DNA of 64,000 nt, from contig JBAXHT010000004.1 of assembly GCA_037138755.1 (NCBI GenBank), forward strand, positions 62,001 through 126,000. Direction: 5' to 3'. Below the pieces are notes generated by a model. It searched no databases, was not told where the DNA came from, and saw only the letters and a list, made by a program, of their open reading frames with translations. Position 1 is the stretch's first letter; each line of letters opens with the position of its first letter. Both the position numbers and the translations under genes were made by a program. This stretch comes from Armatimonadota bacterium. Its GTDB lineage: Bacteria; Armatimonadota; Fimbriimonadia; Fimbriimonadales; Fimbriimonadaceae. Below, piece by piece: positions 18,366 through 26,301 of this stretch.

Positions 18366-18830
18366 TTAGACGTTGGATGAAACCGGTTGGGGCTTTGGGG
18401 ACCAGGTGACGTTTGACTTTGCTTCTGTCGTGACCATGTCTTGCAGGGTCACTCGGTCTAAGACGTTATCAACGGCGCCTTGAATGATCTGCCAGAGCGA
18501 GCGCACCGAGCAGTCAACGGCGTGGGTACAAATGTCGAGCGCTCCAGAGTGCTTTCGGCAGAACTCAGCGTCGTATAGCTTTCCTCCAAGCAAGGCAAGC
18601 ACGTCGCCGACTGCAATCTCGGTCGCGCTGCGAGCAAGCGAGTATCCACCGGCCTGTCCGCGGCTGGCGACGACGAATCCTTCCTTGCGAAGGATCATCA
18701 AAATCTTCGCCGCATGGGTGGAGCTGATGCCTTCGAGATCGGAGATTTCAGGAATCGTGAGTGGCCGACCGGCTTTGGCGATCTGAATCAGGCAACGCAA
18801 GCCGTACTCTTCTTGCGCCGAGAACTTCAT
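18366..18830 (-). CDS. Rrf2-family regulator with three cysteines (IscR-like)
   Basis: A 154-residue winged-helix regulator. MKFSAQEEYGLRCLIQIA and the recognition region GISSTHAAKILMILRKEGFV are typical Rrf2. Three cysteines in EFCRKHSGALDICTHAVDC are spaced like the Fe-S ligands of IscR/SufR, so it probably senses Fe-S status. I chose the start at 18830, where ATG shares its A with the TAA stop of sufT; a longer frame adds 22 non-homologous residues. Its place between sufT and erpA suggests it regulates this operon. Confidence 0.9.
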   Translation of the reverse strand: MKFSAQEEYGLRCLIQIAKAGRPLTIPEISDLEGISSTHAAKILMILRKEGFVVASRGQAGGYSLARSATEIAVGDVLALLGGKLYDAEFCRKHSGALDICTHAVDCSVRSLWQIIQGAVDNVLDRVTLQDMVTTEAKSNVTWSPKPQPVSSNV

Positions 18831-19204
18831 TAATCGAGCCCCAAAATGAGCTTCGCTTCCTCGCTCATCATTTCGATGGTGAACGGTGGATCCCATGTCA
18901 GTTCAAGCGAAACCTTGCCAATTCCTTCGGTGTTTCGAACCGCCGTCTCGACTTCGCCGGGAAGGGAACCGGCTACTGGGCAAGATGGTGACGTCAACGT
19001 CATCAAGACGTGAGCATTCTTATCGTCATCGATTTGAATATCGTAAATCAGCCCCAGATCGTAGACGTTGATCGGAATTTCTGGATCGAACACAGTGCGA
19101 ATCTGTTCGACAATTTCGGCTTCAAACAGGCTTTTCTGAATCGTGTTCATCTTTGGTGACCCTACTTCGCTGGGCTCTTCGCGAACGGCAACGGGTTTGG
19201 GCAT
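18830..19204 (-). CDS. sufT: SufT/MIP18-family Fe-S assembly protein
   Basis: A 124-residue protein of the DUF59 family, which assists Fe-S cluster maturation. The core VFDPEIPINVYDLGLIYDI and MTLTSPSCPVAGSLP, with the family cysteine, are intact. The start at 19204 has TAGAAT seven bases upstream, favouring a leaderless message. A longer start three codons upstream overlaps that element, and MNTIQKS at 19150 is a shorter option. First gene of the sufT-rrf2-erpA operon; no sufBCD genes are nearby. Confidence 0.88.
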   Translation of the reverse strand: MPKPVAVREEPSEVGSPKMNTIQKSLFEAEIVEQIRTVFDPEIPINVYDLGLIYDIQIDDDKNAHVLMTLTSPSCPVAGSLPGEVETAVRNTEGIGKVSLELTWDPPFTIEMMSEEAKLILGLD

Positions 19205-19211
19205 ATACAAC

Positions 19212-19217
19212 ATTCTA
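19212..19217 (-). promoter_or_regulatory. -10 element TAGAAT of the sufT operon (leaderless)
   Basis: TAGAAT on the minus strand with seven bases to the ATG at 19204. It helps choose among three possible sufT starts. The opposite-strand AraC gene begins only 16 bases further right, so its own promoter must overlap the sufT 5' end or the AraC start lies downstream. Confidence 0.5.
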
Positions 19218-19232
19218 CGTCATCGCGTCAAA

Positions 19233-20186
19233 ATGAATTCCGCAAGCCAGGTCAAACGAATTCGGAAACTGAACCAGGAGAATAGATCACAAGTGAACGC
19301 AAGCACCCGAAGCGACTACCTCAAGATGGCGAACGAGATTGTCCAGGTGATCCTGGCAAACCTTGATCGTCCCTTGGATTTTCGTGACGTCGCTGATGTT
19401 GTCGCAATGTCGCCTTTCCACGTTCATCGGGTCTTTTCTGCCTTGGCCGGAGAGAGCATCAACGAAATGCACCGAAGGCTTCGGCTGGAGCGGGCTTGTT
19501 ATGCGCTGAAGTATTCCCAAGAGCCTGTCGGTGAGATCGCGCTATTGGCGGGCTACGGAAGCCACGAGTCGTTTGTTCGGGGGTTCAAGGCGGTTTTTTC
19601 AAGCACGCCGAGTGAGGCTCGTAGCGATTCCCGGCGGGACTACCATGTTCGGGTTAGCAATGGTGTTCACTTCTTCTCGGGCACGCGCGCTGTCGCTCTG
19701 AAGCCCGCAGTCGTTGGAGACATTCAAATGGAAGTTAACATTCTTGAAAACTGCGAATCTCGCAGACTCGCCATCGTGCCGCACCAAGGGGCATATCACC
19801 TTATTGGTTCTGCGTTTGAAAAGCTTGGAGGTCTCGCCTCGCAAAACCAACTCTGGGGAGGCTCGATGATCGCCATCTACTATGATTCCCCCGAGCTAAC
19901 TGCGGAACCCGAACTTCGTTCCGCCGCAGGAATTGAGATCATGGGGGATCGCCCCGCCCCGGCAGGGATGGATGAAGTCTCGCTCAGTGGCGGCAGGTGG
20001 GCTTGCTACCGACACGTTGGACCCTATAGCGGTTTAGGAGATTCGTGGAACAAGTTCTCATCCTGGTTAGTTCAGAACGGTTATGAGTTCGGAATGGAGC
20101 CAGCTTACGAGCTCTACGTGAATGACTGTAGTCGAGTGGCTCCCCACGAATTGCTCACTGACTTGTATATTAGTGTGAAACCATGA
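19233..20186 (+). CDS. AraC-family regulator with GyrI-like effector domain
   Basis: A 317-residue regulator of the Rob/SoxS-fusion type. The N-terminal AraC helix-turn-helix pair is seen in FRDVADVVAMSPFHVHRVFS and PVGEIALLAGYGSHESFVRG. A C-terminal GyrI/SOUL-like small-molecule domain (about 150-317) begins ESRRLAIVPHQGAYHLIG. Such proteins bind hydrophobic or cationic ligands. The start is uncertain: ATG 19233 has no ribosome site, while GTG 19293 has AGGAG 12 bases upstream. It overlaps the next gene by ATGA. Confidence 0.87.
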   Translation: MNSASQVKRIRKLNQENRSQVNASTRSDYLKMANEIVQVILANLDRPLDFRDVADVVAMSPFHVHRVFSALAGESINEMHRRLRLERACYALKYSQEPVGEIALLAGYGSHESFVRGFKAVFSSTPSEARSDSRRDYHVRVSNGVHFFSGTRAVALKPAVVGDIQMEVNILENCESRRLAIVPHQGAYHLIGSAFEKLGGLASQNQLWGGSMIAIYYDSPELTAEPELRSAAGIEIMGDRPAPAGMDEVSLSGGRWACYRHVGPYSGLGDSWNKFSSWLVQNGYEFGMEPAYELYVNDCSRVAPHELLTDLYISVKP

Positions 20187-20575
20187 AAGCAAAGTCTTGG
20201 AACGAAAAGTTGCGGTGCGATATGCAGCCCGAGGTGAAACCACTTGGGAAGGCGTTTGGTGGTTTTCCAGCAGGAGCGAGGCTTCTGATTCCTACTCCGA
20301 TGATGGTCATGGGATATGTAAATTCGATCCCGCTCGGCGAATCGAGAACTGCTCAACAGATGAGAGCTGACCTAGCCGCTCAGAATGATGCCGACACTAC
20401 GTGTCCGCTATGTTCTGGGATTTTCTTGAGAATTGTCGCGGAAGCGGCCCATGAGACTGGTGCAGACGTTCCGGTCTGGCGGATTATCGACGCCAAATCT
20501 CCAACTAGGAAGAAGCTGAGCTTTGACGTCGGTTTGCTGGATAAGCGTCGAGCCGCCGAAGGGCTTCCAGCCTGA
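20183..20575 (+). CDS. conserved protein, possibly MGMT/ATL-like winged helix
   Basis: A 130-residue cytoplasmic protein, coupled to the AraC regulator by ATGA. It has AGARLLIPTPMMV, then IPLGESRTAQQMRADLA, a TCPLCSGIFLRIVAEAA helix and PVWRIIDAKSPT. These resemble conserved bacterial proteins sometimes labelled MGMT-family because of a winged-helix DNA-binding core. The alkyl-accepting PCHR motif is absent, so it is not an active methyltransferase. It is more likely a DNA-binding relative. The function is uncertain. Confidence 0.6.
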   Translation: MKAKSWNEKLRCDMQPEVKPLGKAFGGFPAGARLLIPTPMMVMGYVNSIPLGESRTAQQMRADLAAQNDADTTCPLCSGIFLRIVAEAAHETGADVPVWRIIDAKSPTRKKLSFDVGLLDKRRAAEGLPA

Positions 20576-20697
20576 GCACGAAGCGTGCCAGAGATCGGAG
20601 CCAGACCTATCAATAATGCCGGATTGTCTGTCGAATAGCCAGATAACCCGGCAAAGTTTTTGGTGACTTGGTGTTGGCACGGGGGCAGAAACTCTCC

Positions 20698-22425
20698 ATG
20701 AAGCGAGTTTCTCTCATTGCCCTATTATCAGTATCCGCAGCAAGCCAGGCTCAAACTGCAGAGTGGTTTGCCAGCCGTTTCGGCCTTAACGTCCAAGCTC
20801 CTGCACCTTCGGAAGGAGCGCTCATGTCCCAGTTCAAAGTCCCTAAGTTTCTGGCTTCAAAGCCCAACTCGAGGTTGAACAACGACAAGGGAATTATGGA
20901 TGGACAGCAGGTTGTCCTCACGGACGAAAAATATGCGTACAACGATCCACGCTGCGCACCGTGGGCCGAGATGCTGGACCTGACTGATAAGCTCCCTGCC
21001 AATACTTGGATTCGTTTGGAGTCCGGCCTTAACCACCACTTTTACAACCCTTACGACAAAGTTGGAGTTCAAGAAGACCGGCTTACGGAAGGCCTAGTCG
21101 GCAGACTCATGTACCGCAATTCTAATCCTAGAGACACTCTGAATCTCTTGTTTGTCGTTGCACCAGGAATCAACGCTCATACGGGCCCAAGCGACTCATG
21201 GAGCAAAATCGAAGTCGATCCGCTTGGTAACAAGTTGACTACGCCAGTGACAACTAAGGCTCCGAAGGACCGTGACTGGTGGCGACCAGAAAATGCAATG
21301 TTGCCGTATTTGAAACAGGGATTTCAAAAGTACGTCAACATCATCAACGACGCCGCAGCTGTTCAAGCGCGAGCTAAGTATGGTTCTGCTGGCCGAACTC
21401 TGAACTTTGTGCAAAAGCTCGGATTCCAGCTCGGTAACGAACCTGGTACCGGCCATCCTGGCGGCTCTATGTTCGCCCAGATCGGCTCGTGGGAAGGTCT
21501 CGGAAGGGTCAATGAAGGGGTGACGACGGGAATCAACTACGGAGTTAGTCCGGCGATTCGAACTCAATTGGGAATCCCGACTTCCTTTGGCACTAACCCG
21601 CTGACCCTGCCTGCATTTTCGTTTCTAAGCGAGAATGTGAACCAGATCAACGCGAACTACGTAGGAGGGCGGCTCATGAACTTCCAGCAGAGCGGAGCGT
21701 TCGCACCTGGACTGAATGAAGTCGCTACGTATGGCAAGGAAATGGCCGGATATCGCTGGTCGCAGCAGTGCGGAAGGCGATCCTTACACTTCAGATCCCC
21801 AGTGCTGCGATGGAAGTTCTTCCGCAACGATTTCGGTATGGCAGAGGGCGAGGGCAGAGAGCTCTTGCACTACGGACCACAAGATCCGACTTGGGGTCGC
21901 TGGGAAACGGCGGCCGAGTATGCAAAGCGTTGGGTCTCCGACCTTGAGAAAGGGGTGGATATGATCGCGAACTTGCCGATGCCTACTGCTTCAAAGATTG
22001 TCGACATCACTGAGTGCTACTTCGTGAACGGAGACCTTGGAGCTGCTCCGTTTGATATCAACATGGTGGACGGATCAGGTGCCAAGCTCAGCTTCGCAAA
22101 CATGACCCTCGATCAAGTTAGGACCGCCGCGAAGAATTGCCGTGTTCAAAATGGCAAGTTCACACCGCTGCTTCCAACTCAGCTGCCGCCGACCCGACAA
22201 GAAATCATGGTTGCAGTTCGAAACGAGCTGTACGACAGAGATGTGGTCCAGAAGAACCTCACCAAGAACCTCGGAAGGATTTTCATCTGGAGCTCCGTGA
22301 GCATGGGCTGCCGCGAGATGACTGGACTCAACGTTGGCGCGGGGAACAATGTGGTCGGCTACAACCCCTGGGGTGATTTCCGCCTGAGCGGCGAAGAGAT
22401 GAAAGCATTCTGGAACGTGCAGTAA
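20698..22425 (+). CDS. large secreted protein, possibly a TIM-barrel glycosidase relative
   Basis: A 575-residue protein with a signal peptide (1-19, SVSAASQAQ). I recognise no firm family. The sequence LGFQLGNEPGTGHPGG resembles the strand-4 acid/base region (GNEP) of clan-A glycoside hydrolases such as GH39/GH79. WIRLESGLNHHFYNP and several Trp/Tyr-rich segments also suggest a carbohydrate site. A second catalytic Glu could not be placed. An in-frame start at 20668 adds ten residues before the signal peptide and is less likely. Confidence 0.65.
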   Translation: MKRVSLIALLSVSAASQAQTAEWFASRFGLNVQAPAPSEGALMSQFKVPKFLASKPNSRLNNDKGIMDGQQVVLTDEKYAYNDPRCAPWAEMLDLTDKLPANTWIRLESGLNHHFYNPYDKVGVQEDRLTEGLVGRLMYRNSNPRDTLNLLFVVAPGINAHTGPSDSWSKIEVDPLGNKLTTPVTTKAPKDRDWWRPENAMLPYLKQGFQKYVNIINDAAAVQARAKYGSAGRTLNFVQKLGFQLGNEPGTGHPGGSMFAQIGSWEGLGRVNEGVTTGINYGVSPAIRTQLGIPTSFGTNPLTLPAFSFLSENVNQINANYVGGRLMNFQQSGAFAPGLNEVATYGKEMAGYRWSQQCGRRSLHFRSPVLRWKFFRNDFGMAEGEGRELLHYGPQDPTWGRWETAAEYAKRWVSDLEKGVDMIANLPMPTASKIVDITECYFVNGDLGAAPFDINMVDGSGAKLSFANMTLDQVRTAAKNCRVQNGKFTPLLPTQLPPTRQEIMVAVRNELYDRDVVQKNLTKNLGRIFIWSSVSMGCREMTGLNVGAGNNVVGYNPWGDFRLSGEEMKAFWNVQ

Positions 22426-22436
22426 GAGCAAGCGAA

Positions 22437-22465
22437 GAATCCCCTCTCGAAATGATAGGGGATTC
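22437..22465. terminator. bidirectional terminator hairpin
   Basis: A perfect nine-base stem, GAATCCCCT/AGGGGATTC, with an 11-base loop between the convergent 575-residue protein gene and citrate synthase. It is followed by a T-rich stretch on the + side and could serve both genes. Confidence 0.7.
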
Positions 22466-22478
22466 ATTGTTTGTCGAG

Positions 22479-23627
22479 TTATCGATTTTCGATAGCCGTG
22501 TACTCTAGGTTGTGAGCACCTTCGTAGATAACCTTTGGCCGGATCAGCCGATTGTTATCCAATTGCTCGATTGCATGTGCAGTGTAGCCAGCTAGACGAG
22601 CGACGACGAACAGTGGGGTGTAGAGGTCAATAGGGATGTCGAGAAGATAGTAGGCGTAAGCTGAGGGGAAGTCGACATTCGGGAAGATGTTCTTCCGTTC
22701 GGCCATCGTCTTCTCAAGAATGTTGGCAATCTCTGTGAACTTGGTGTTGCCTTGCTCTTCTCCGAGTTCCTTCGCAACCTTGCTCATGTAGAAGGCGCGG
22801 CTGTCGCCCTTCTTGTACTCGCGGTGACCAAAGCCCATGATCTTTTTCTTGTTCTCGATTGCGTCATCAATCCAAGCTTGAGCCTTGTCTGGCGTGCCGA
22901 TTTCGAGGATCATGTGCATGGCTTCCTCGTTAGCTCCCCCGTGGAGCGGACCGCGAAGCGTTCCGATACCAGTCACGACTCCAGAGTACAGGTCGGACAG
23001 CGTTGCGACCGTCACACGATTGGCAAACGTCGAAGCGTTGAATCCGTGCTCAGCGTAGAGGCACAGTGAAGCGTCCATGACTTCAACAGTCTTGGCTTTC
23101 GGCTCTTCGCCACTGAACAAGTACAAGAAGTTCTGCGCGATGGAATGCTCGGGTTTCGGCTTGAGCGGCTCGTGCCCGTTTCGAATACGGTGTCCGTTGC
23201 CGACGATGGTGGACGCTTTAGCAACGATGCGAATCGCTTTGCGAACGTTTGCTTCGTGGTCGGTTGGAGCACTCCTGTAGTCGGGGTCGGAAGGTGCTAG
23301 CGCAGAGTACGCGGTGCGTACCAAGTCCATTGGGTGGGTGCTCTTCGGCAGAGCCTTAATTACGTCGTAAACGTATGCCGGAATCTCACGCTCGGCGACT
23401 AACAAGTCGTTGAACTCCTTGAGCTCGGCTACAGTTGGCAACTTGCCATTGATGAGCAGGTAGGCGCACTCCTCATAGGAACCCTTTTCTGCCAAGTCGT
23501 GAACGTCGTATCCTCGGTACTGAAGCGAGCTTCGGTCGCTGTCGATCTCAGAGATTGTGCTGATGCCAGCGATCACGCCTTCAAGGCCGGGGCTGTAATT
23601 CGGATATTTGTTAGCTACGTCGCTCAT
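22479..23627 (-). CDS. gltA: citrate synthase
   Basis: A 382-residue enzyme that condenses acetyl-CoA and oxaloacetate in the TCA cycle. It is of the short Gram-positive/archaeal type, about 380 residues. The catalytic histidines lie in GPLHGGANEEA and GFGHREYK, and the aspartate region in LLDIPIDLYTPLFVVAR. It stands alone, with a terminator behind it. A 2-methylcitrate synthase role cannot be excluded, but no prp genes are near. Confidence 0.94.
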   Translation of the reverse strand: MSDVANKYPNYSPGLEGVIAGISTISEIDSDRSSLQYRGYDVHDLAEKGSYEECAYLLINGKLPTVAELKEFNDLLVAEREIPAYVYDVIKALPKSTHPMDLVRTAYSALAPSDPDYRSAPTDHEANVRKAIRIVAKASTIVGNGHRIRNGHEPLKPKPEHSIAQNFLYLFSGEEPKAKTVEVMDASLCLYAEHGFNASTFANRVTVATLSDLYSGVVTGIGTLRGPLHGGANEEAMHMILEIGTPDKAQAWIDDAIENKKKIMGFGHREYKKGDSRAFYMSKVAKELGEEQGNTKFTEIANILEKTMAERKNIFPNVDFPSAYAYYLLDIPIDLYTPLFVVARLAGYTAHAIEQLDNNRLIRPKVIYEGAHNLEYTAIENR

Positions 23628-23710
23628 TCCTAGTGTCCTACTGTGCGAGCAGTCTACCCGTCAGCACCCGGTAGTAAGGAGGGTTAAGTGAGTCGCATGA
23701 ATGAACGAAC

Positions 23711-23740
23711 TTGACACGGGGAGTCGCTCCTTGATAAAGT
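23711..23740 (+). promoter_or_regulatory. sigma-70 promoter TTGACA-N18-TAAAGT
   Basis: Consensus -35 TTGACA (23711-23716) and -10 TAAAGT (23735-23740) with an 18-base spacer, eight bases before the ATG at 23749. It is the clearest two-box promoter in the window and places the transcription start within a base or two of the ATG, so the message is nearly leaderless. Confidence 0.7.
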
Positions 23741-23748
23741 GCCCAGCC

Positions 23749-24480
23749 ATGGGTTATTCGCTCTCCGTTTACTCGGTGCCTGCGGGCGCAGTTTCCAATT
23801 CGCTTAGTTCTAAGGATCAAGATTTGTTCGATCGCATCGTTGCGTCGAAAGCGAAAGACCTCAAAAGCAACGATGAGTTTTTTGAAGACGATGAACAGGA
23901 CGAGGACGAAGAAGAAGACGTTGAACTCTCCGGGTGTCTGGGTTTCATCGTCAAAATTCTGGGCAAGAAAACTGAAGCTCCGGTTTATGAAGGCCCCAAG
24001 TCTTCGGGTCCCTTCCCAAAGAGCGCCGACCTACTTCATGCACTGATCTTTGGCGAGACACTTGATTCGCGTTGTGGCGCAAAGCTTGGCTATGTGTTTC
24101 AGATGTTGGTGCAGCACCTCGGAGAATCGGAAGACGTTGGGTCATTTGAGCAGATGCGGAGTAGTTCCAACTGGACCGGCGACTTTGACGGACTTCTAAA
24201 GCAGGCTGGAGTCGGTCGCGAAGTATTCTCGATTGAGTGCAAGCTGATGGAAAGGTACGCACCGATTCCGGTGCCACATCCGTACGATTTCCCGGCCTAT
24301 GGTTACTTGCTTGCTGATGAAGCAAAGTTGGCGCAACCAGTGGTCCAGGCTTCGAAGATTGATGAGTTGGCCGCCGCACATCAGTATGGAGAGGTCGCAG
24401 TACAGGCCGCGGAAGCCGTCAAAGGTTGGATCAACAAGGCGGCGGATCAAAATCGAGATATCTTTGGCTTCTACTATTAG
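23749..24480 (+). CDS. hypothetical acidic protein, DUF7691-like
   Basis: A 243-residue cytoplasmic protein. The N-terminus MGYSLSVYSVP resembles small families of unknown function (DUF7691-like, from memory). A very acidic linker at residues 41-60 (EDDEQDEDEEEDVE) precedes a helical domain. The consensus promoter upstream fixes the start at 23749; a frame from 23701 would run through that promoter. No function is offered. Confidence 0.7.
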   Translation: MGYSLSVYSVPAGAVSNSLSSKDQDLFDRIVASKAKDLKSNDEFFEDDEQDEDEEEDVELSGCLGFIVKILGKKTEAPVYEGPKSSGPFPKSADLLHALIFGETLDSRCGAKLGYVFQMLVQHLGESEDVGSFEQMRSSSNWTGDFDGLLKQAGVGREVFSIECKLMERYAPIPVPHPYDFPAYGYLLADEAKLAQPVVQASKIDELAAAHQYGEVAVQAAEAVKGWINKAADQNRDIFGFYY

Positions 24481-24483
24481 CGG

Positions 24484-25260
24484 TTAATTTTCCCAGAGGG
24501 TTTTCCTTAGTTCGCGAGGCGACTTTCCGGTCGATTTGCGAACTAAGCGGCTGAAGTGAAAGGGGCTCTGGAAGCCGAGCTGAAGACTGATTTCGGCAAA
24601 CGTGAGTCCGGTTGAACTCAGTAGTTCAATCCCCCTGCGAGTGCGCTCTTGCCATAAATATTTGGCGGGGGTAATTCCGAGGTTGGCGCGGAAGAGTCTT
24701 GTCAGGTGTTGCGGCGTGACGAATGCACTGGCGGCGATTTGGTTTAGGCTTAGCGGCTGGTGGAGTTGAGCGTCGATAAATGCTACGGCAAGGTCAATAG
24801 GCTCCGATTTGGGTGGTCTTGTCGGAGCGAGAAAGGCTTCGATTACCGTCAGAGCCAGTGTATTGAGGAACTCGGTTCCTTGCGCCGAAAGGCCGGTTCG
24901 GAGCAGGGATTCGATGGTGAGGACATCTGTTCGGGTTCTGGCTTGAGCTAGCACACGAGCCTTTATGCTTTCGGTGAAGGAGTCCGGCGCGACGGAAACC
25001 CAAAGGTGCGCGCAAGGGGCGTCTCGGTCGAATTCAAAAGTCTCGTCTTCACCTGGCCGGCAGAGGACGGCTCGGGTTGGATCGAGGGGGCTTCGTTGGC
25101 CATTGATAACCACGGCGGCGGTTCCGCGCGTGATCAGTACGAGTTGGAAGTCGGGTTGAACCCTAGGTCCACAGAGACCTCCGGGGCGGTAGAAGGCTTC
25201 GCCGAACGTGCAAGTTGCCGTTTTGTTCGTTCTGGATATGTTTAGGTTGCTGACAGACAT
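24484..25260 (-). CDS. AraC-family transcriptional regulator
   Basis: A 258-residue regulator with an N-terminal cupin-like sensing domain (about 1-145) and a C-terminal pair of helix-turn-helices: LNQIAASAFVTPQHLTRLFR and FAEISLQLGFQSPFHFSRLV. It is divergent from the PhyH dioxygenase gene with only 37 bases between starts, so it very likely controls that gene and itself. The inducer is unknown. Confidence 0.9.
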   Translation of the reverse strand: MSVSNLNISRTNKTATCTFGEAFYRPGGLCGPRVQPDFQLVLITRGTAAVVINGQRSPLDPTRAVLCRPGEDETFEFDRDAPCAHLWVSVAPDSFTESIKARVLAQARTRTDVLTIESLLRTGLSAQGTEFLNTLALTVIEAFLAPTRPPKSEPIDLAVAFIDAQLHQPLSLNQIAASAFVTPQHLTRLFRANLGITPAKYLWQERTRRGIELLSSTGLTFAEISLQLGFQSPFHFSRLVRKSTGKSPRELRKTLWEN

Positions 25261-25289
25261 ACAATTGATTCGCGAAAAAGTTAATCATA

Positions 25290-25297
25290 GTTATAAC
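25290..25297. promoter_or_regulatory. palindrome GTTATAAC at the PhyH start
   Basis: The eight-base palindrome GTTATAAC directly abuts the ATG at 25298, in the 37-base gap between the AraC regulator and the PhyH gene. It is a possible operator or -10 region of the dioxygenase gene; this is a guess from position. Confidence 0.3.
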
Positions 25298-26266
25298 ATG
25301 ATTTCGCCTTCGCTCAACCAACTTGCCGAAGATCGTAAGCTCGCGCCATGGAGTTCGTGGTCAAACGGACGTCCAGCGGGCTACTTCGATCTTCCAATGA
25401 CCGCAGAAGCCGCCTCGTTCTTCAAAGAGAACGGGTTTCTGGTCATAGAAAATGCTTTCAACGTCGCCGAAATTGAGCAGCTCCGCACCGAAGCAACTTC
25501 GATTTGCCGAGGCGAGCGCGGCGAAGTGCGCGGAGCACCGACCACGACTGCCGAAATGACCGACGAGGAGGTTCTCCGCCAGGTGCTTTGTATTCATTTC
25601 CCCCACAAAATCTCTCCGATGATCCATGAGAATCTTGGGCGCCCGGCGTTTGTAGACGTGCTTACCAGCATCATTGGTCCAAACGTGAAGTGCATGCAGT
25701 CGATGCTCTTTATAAAAGCCAGCGGTAAGCCCGGTCAGGCTTGGCACCAGGACGAGGTCTACATTCCGACTCGTGACCGTTCGCTGACCGGTGGGTGGAT
25801 CGCGATGGACGACGCGACCGTTGAGAACGGCTGCCTATGGGTGATTCCGGGCTCGCACAAACCGGGAACGATGTACTTCCAAGAGTGGCATGGCGACAGG
25901 CGGTTCGATTGCTCGGAGGAGGCTCGCCGGTTTCCATACTCGAATGACGACGCAGTTCCGGTGGAGGTGAAGGCGGGTTCGATTGTCTTCTTCAACGGCT
26001 ATTTGTTGCACCGTTCTCTTCCGAACTATGCCGATGGCGGCTTCCGGCGCTCGCTAGTCAATCACTACATGAGTGCTGAATCGCTGCTCCCCTGGTTCTG
26101 GAACACCCAGACCCCTGGTCAGTTCGCGACCCTGGATCATCGCGACGTTGAGATTATCGCTGGCGAAGACCCTTATGCTTGGCGAGGCTATGAGAATGTT
26201 CATACTTGCCACATTCGGCCCGACGGAAAGGGTGGCTGCGGGAACAATGAGTACAACAAAGGTTGA
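25298..26266 (+). CDS. phytanoyl-CoA dioxygenase (PhyH) family protein
   Basis: A 322-residue Fe(II)/2-oxoglutarate-dependent oxygenase. The iron-binding His and Asp are in WHQDEVYIPTRD and the distal His is in GYLLHRSLPNYADGG. The following RRSLVNHYM carries the arginine that binds 2-oxoglutarate. I chose MISPSLNQLAED at 25298; an earlier frame start lies inside the divergent regulator. Family members hydroxylate lipids, opines or sugars, so the substrate is open. A GH26-like gene follows 35 bases downstream. Confidence 0.9.
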   Translation: MISPSLNQLAEDRKLAPWSSWSNGRPAGYFDLPMTAEAASFFKENGFLVIENAFNVAEIEQLRTEATSICRGERGEVRGAPTTTAEMTDEEVLRQVLCIHFPHKISPMIHENLGRPAFVDVLTSIIGPNVKCMQSMLFIKASGKPGQAWHQDEVYIPTRDRSLTGGWIAMDDATVENGCLWVIPGSHKPGTMYFQEWHGDRRFDCSEEARRFPYSNDDAVPVEVKAGSIVFFNGYLLHRSLPNYADGGFRRSLVNHYMSAESLLPWFWNTQTPGQFATLDHRDVEIIAGEDPYAWRGYENVHTCHIRPDGKGGCGNNEYNKG

Positions 26267-26301
26267 GCGACTTCGAGGTTTCATTGGGCGTCTGAACTGA
26301 T

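Noticed and set aside
20183-20575. Active O6-methylguanine methyltransferase
   Set aside because: The alkyl-acceptor PCHR motif is missing, so at most it is a DNA-binding relative.
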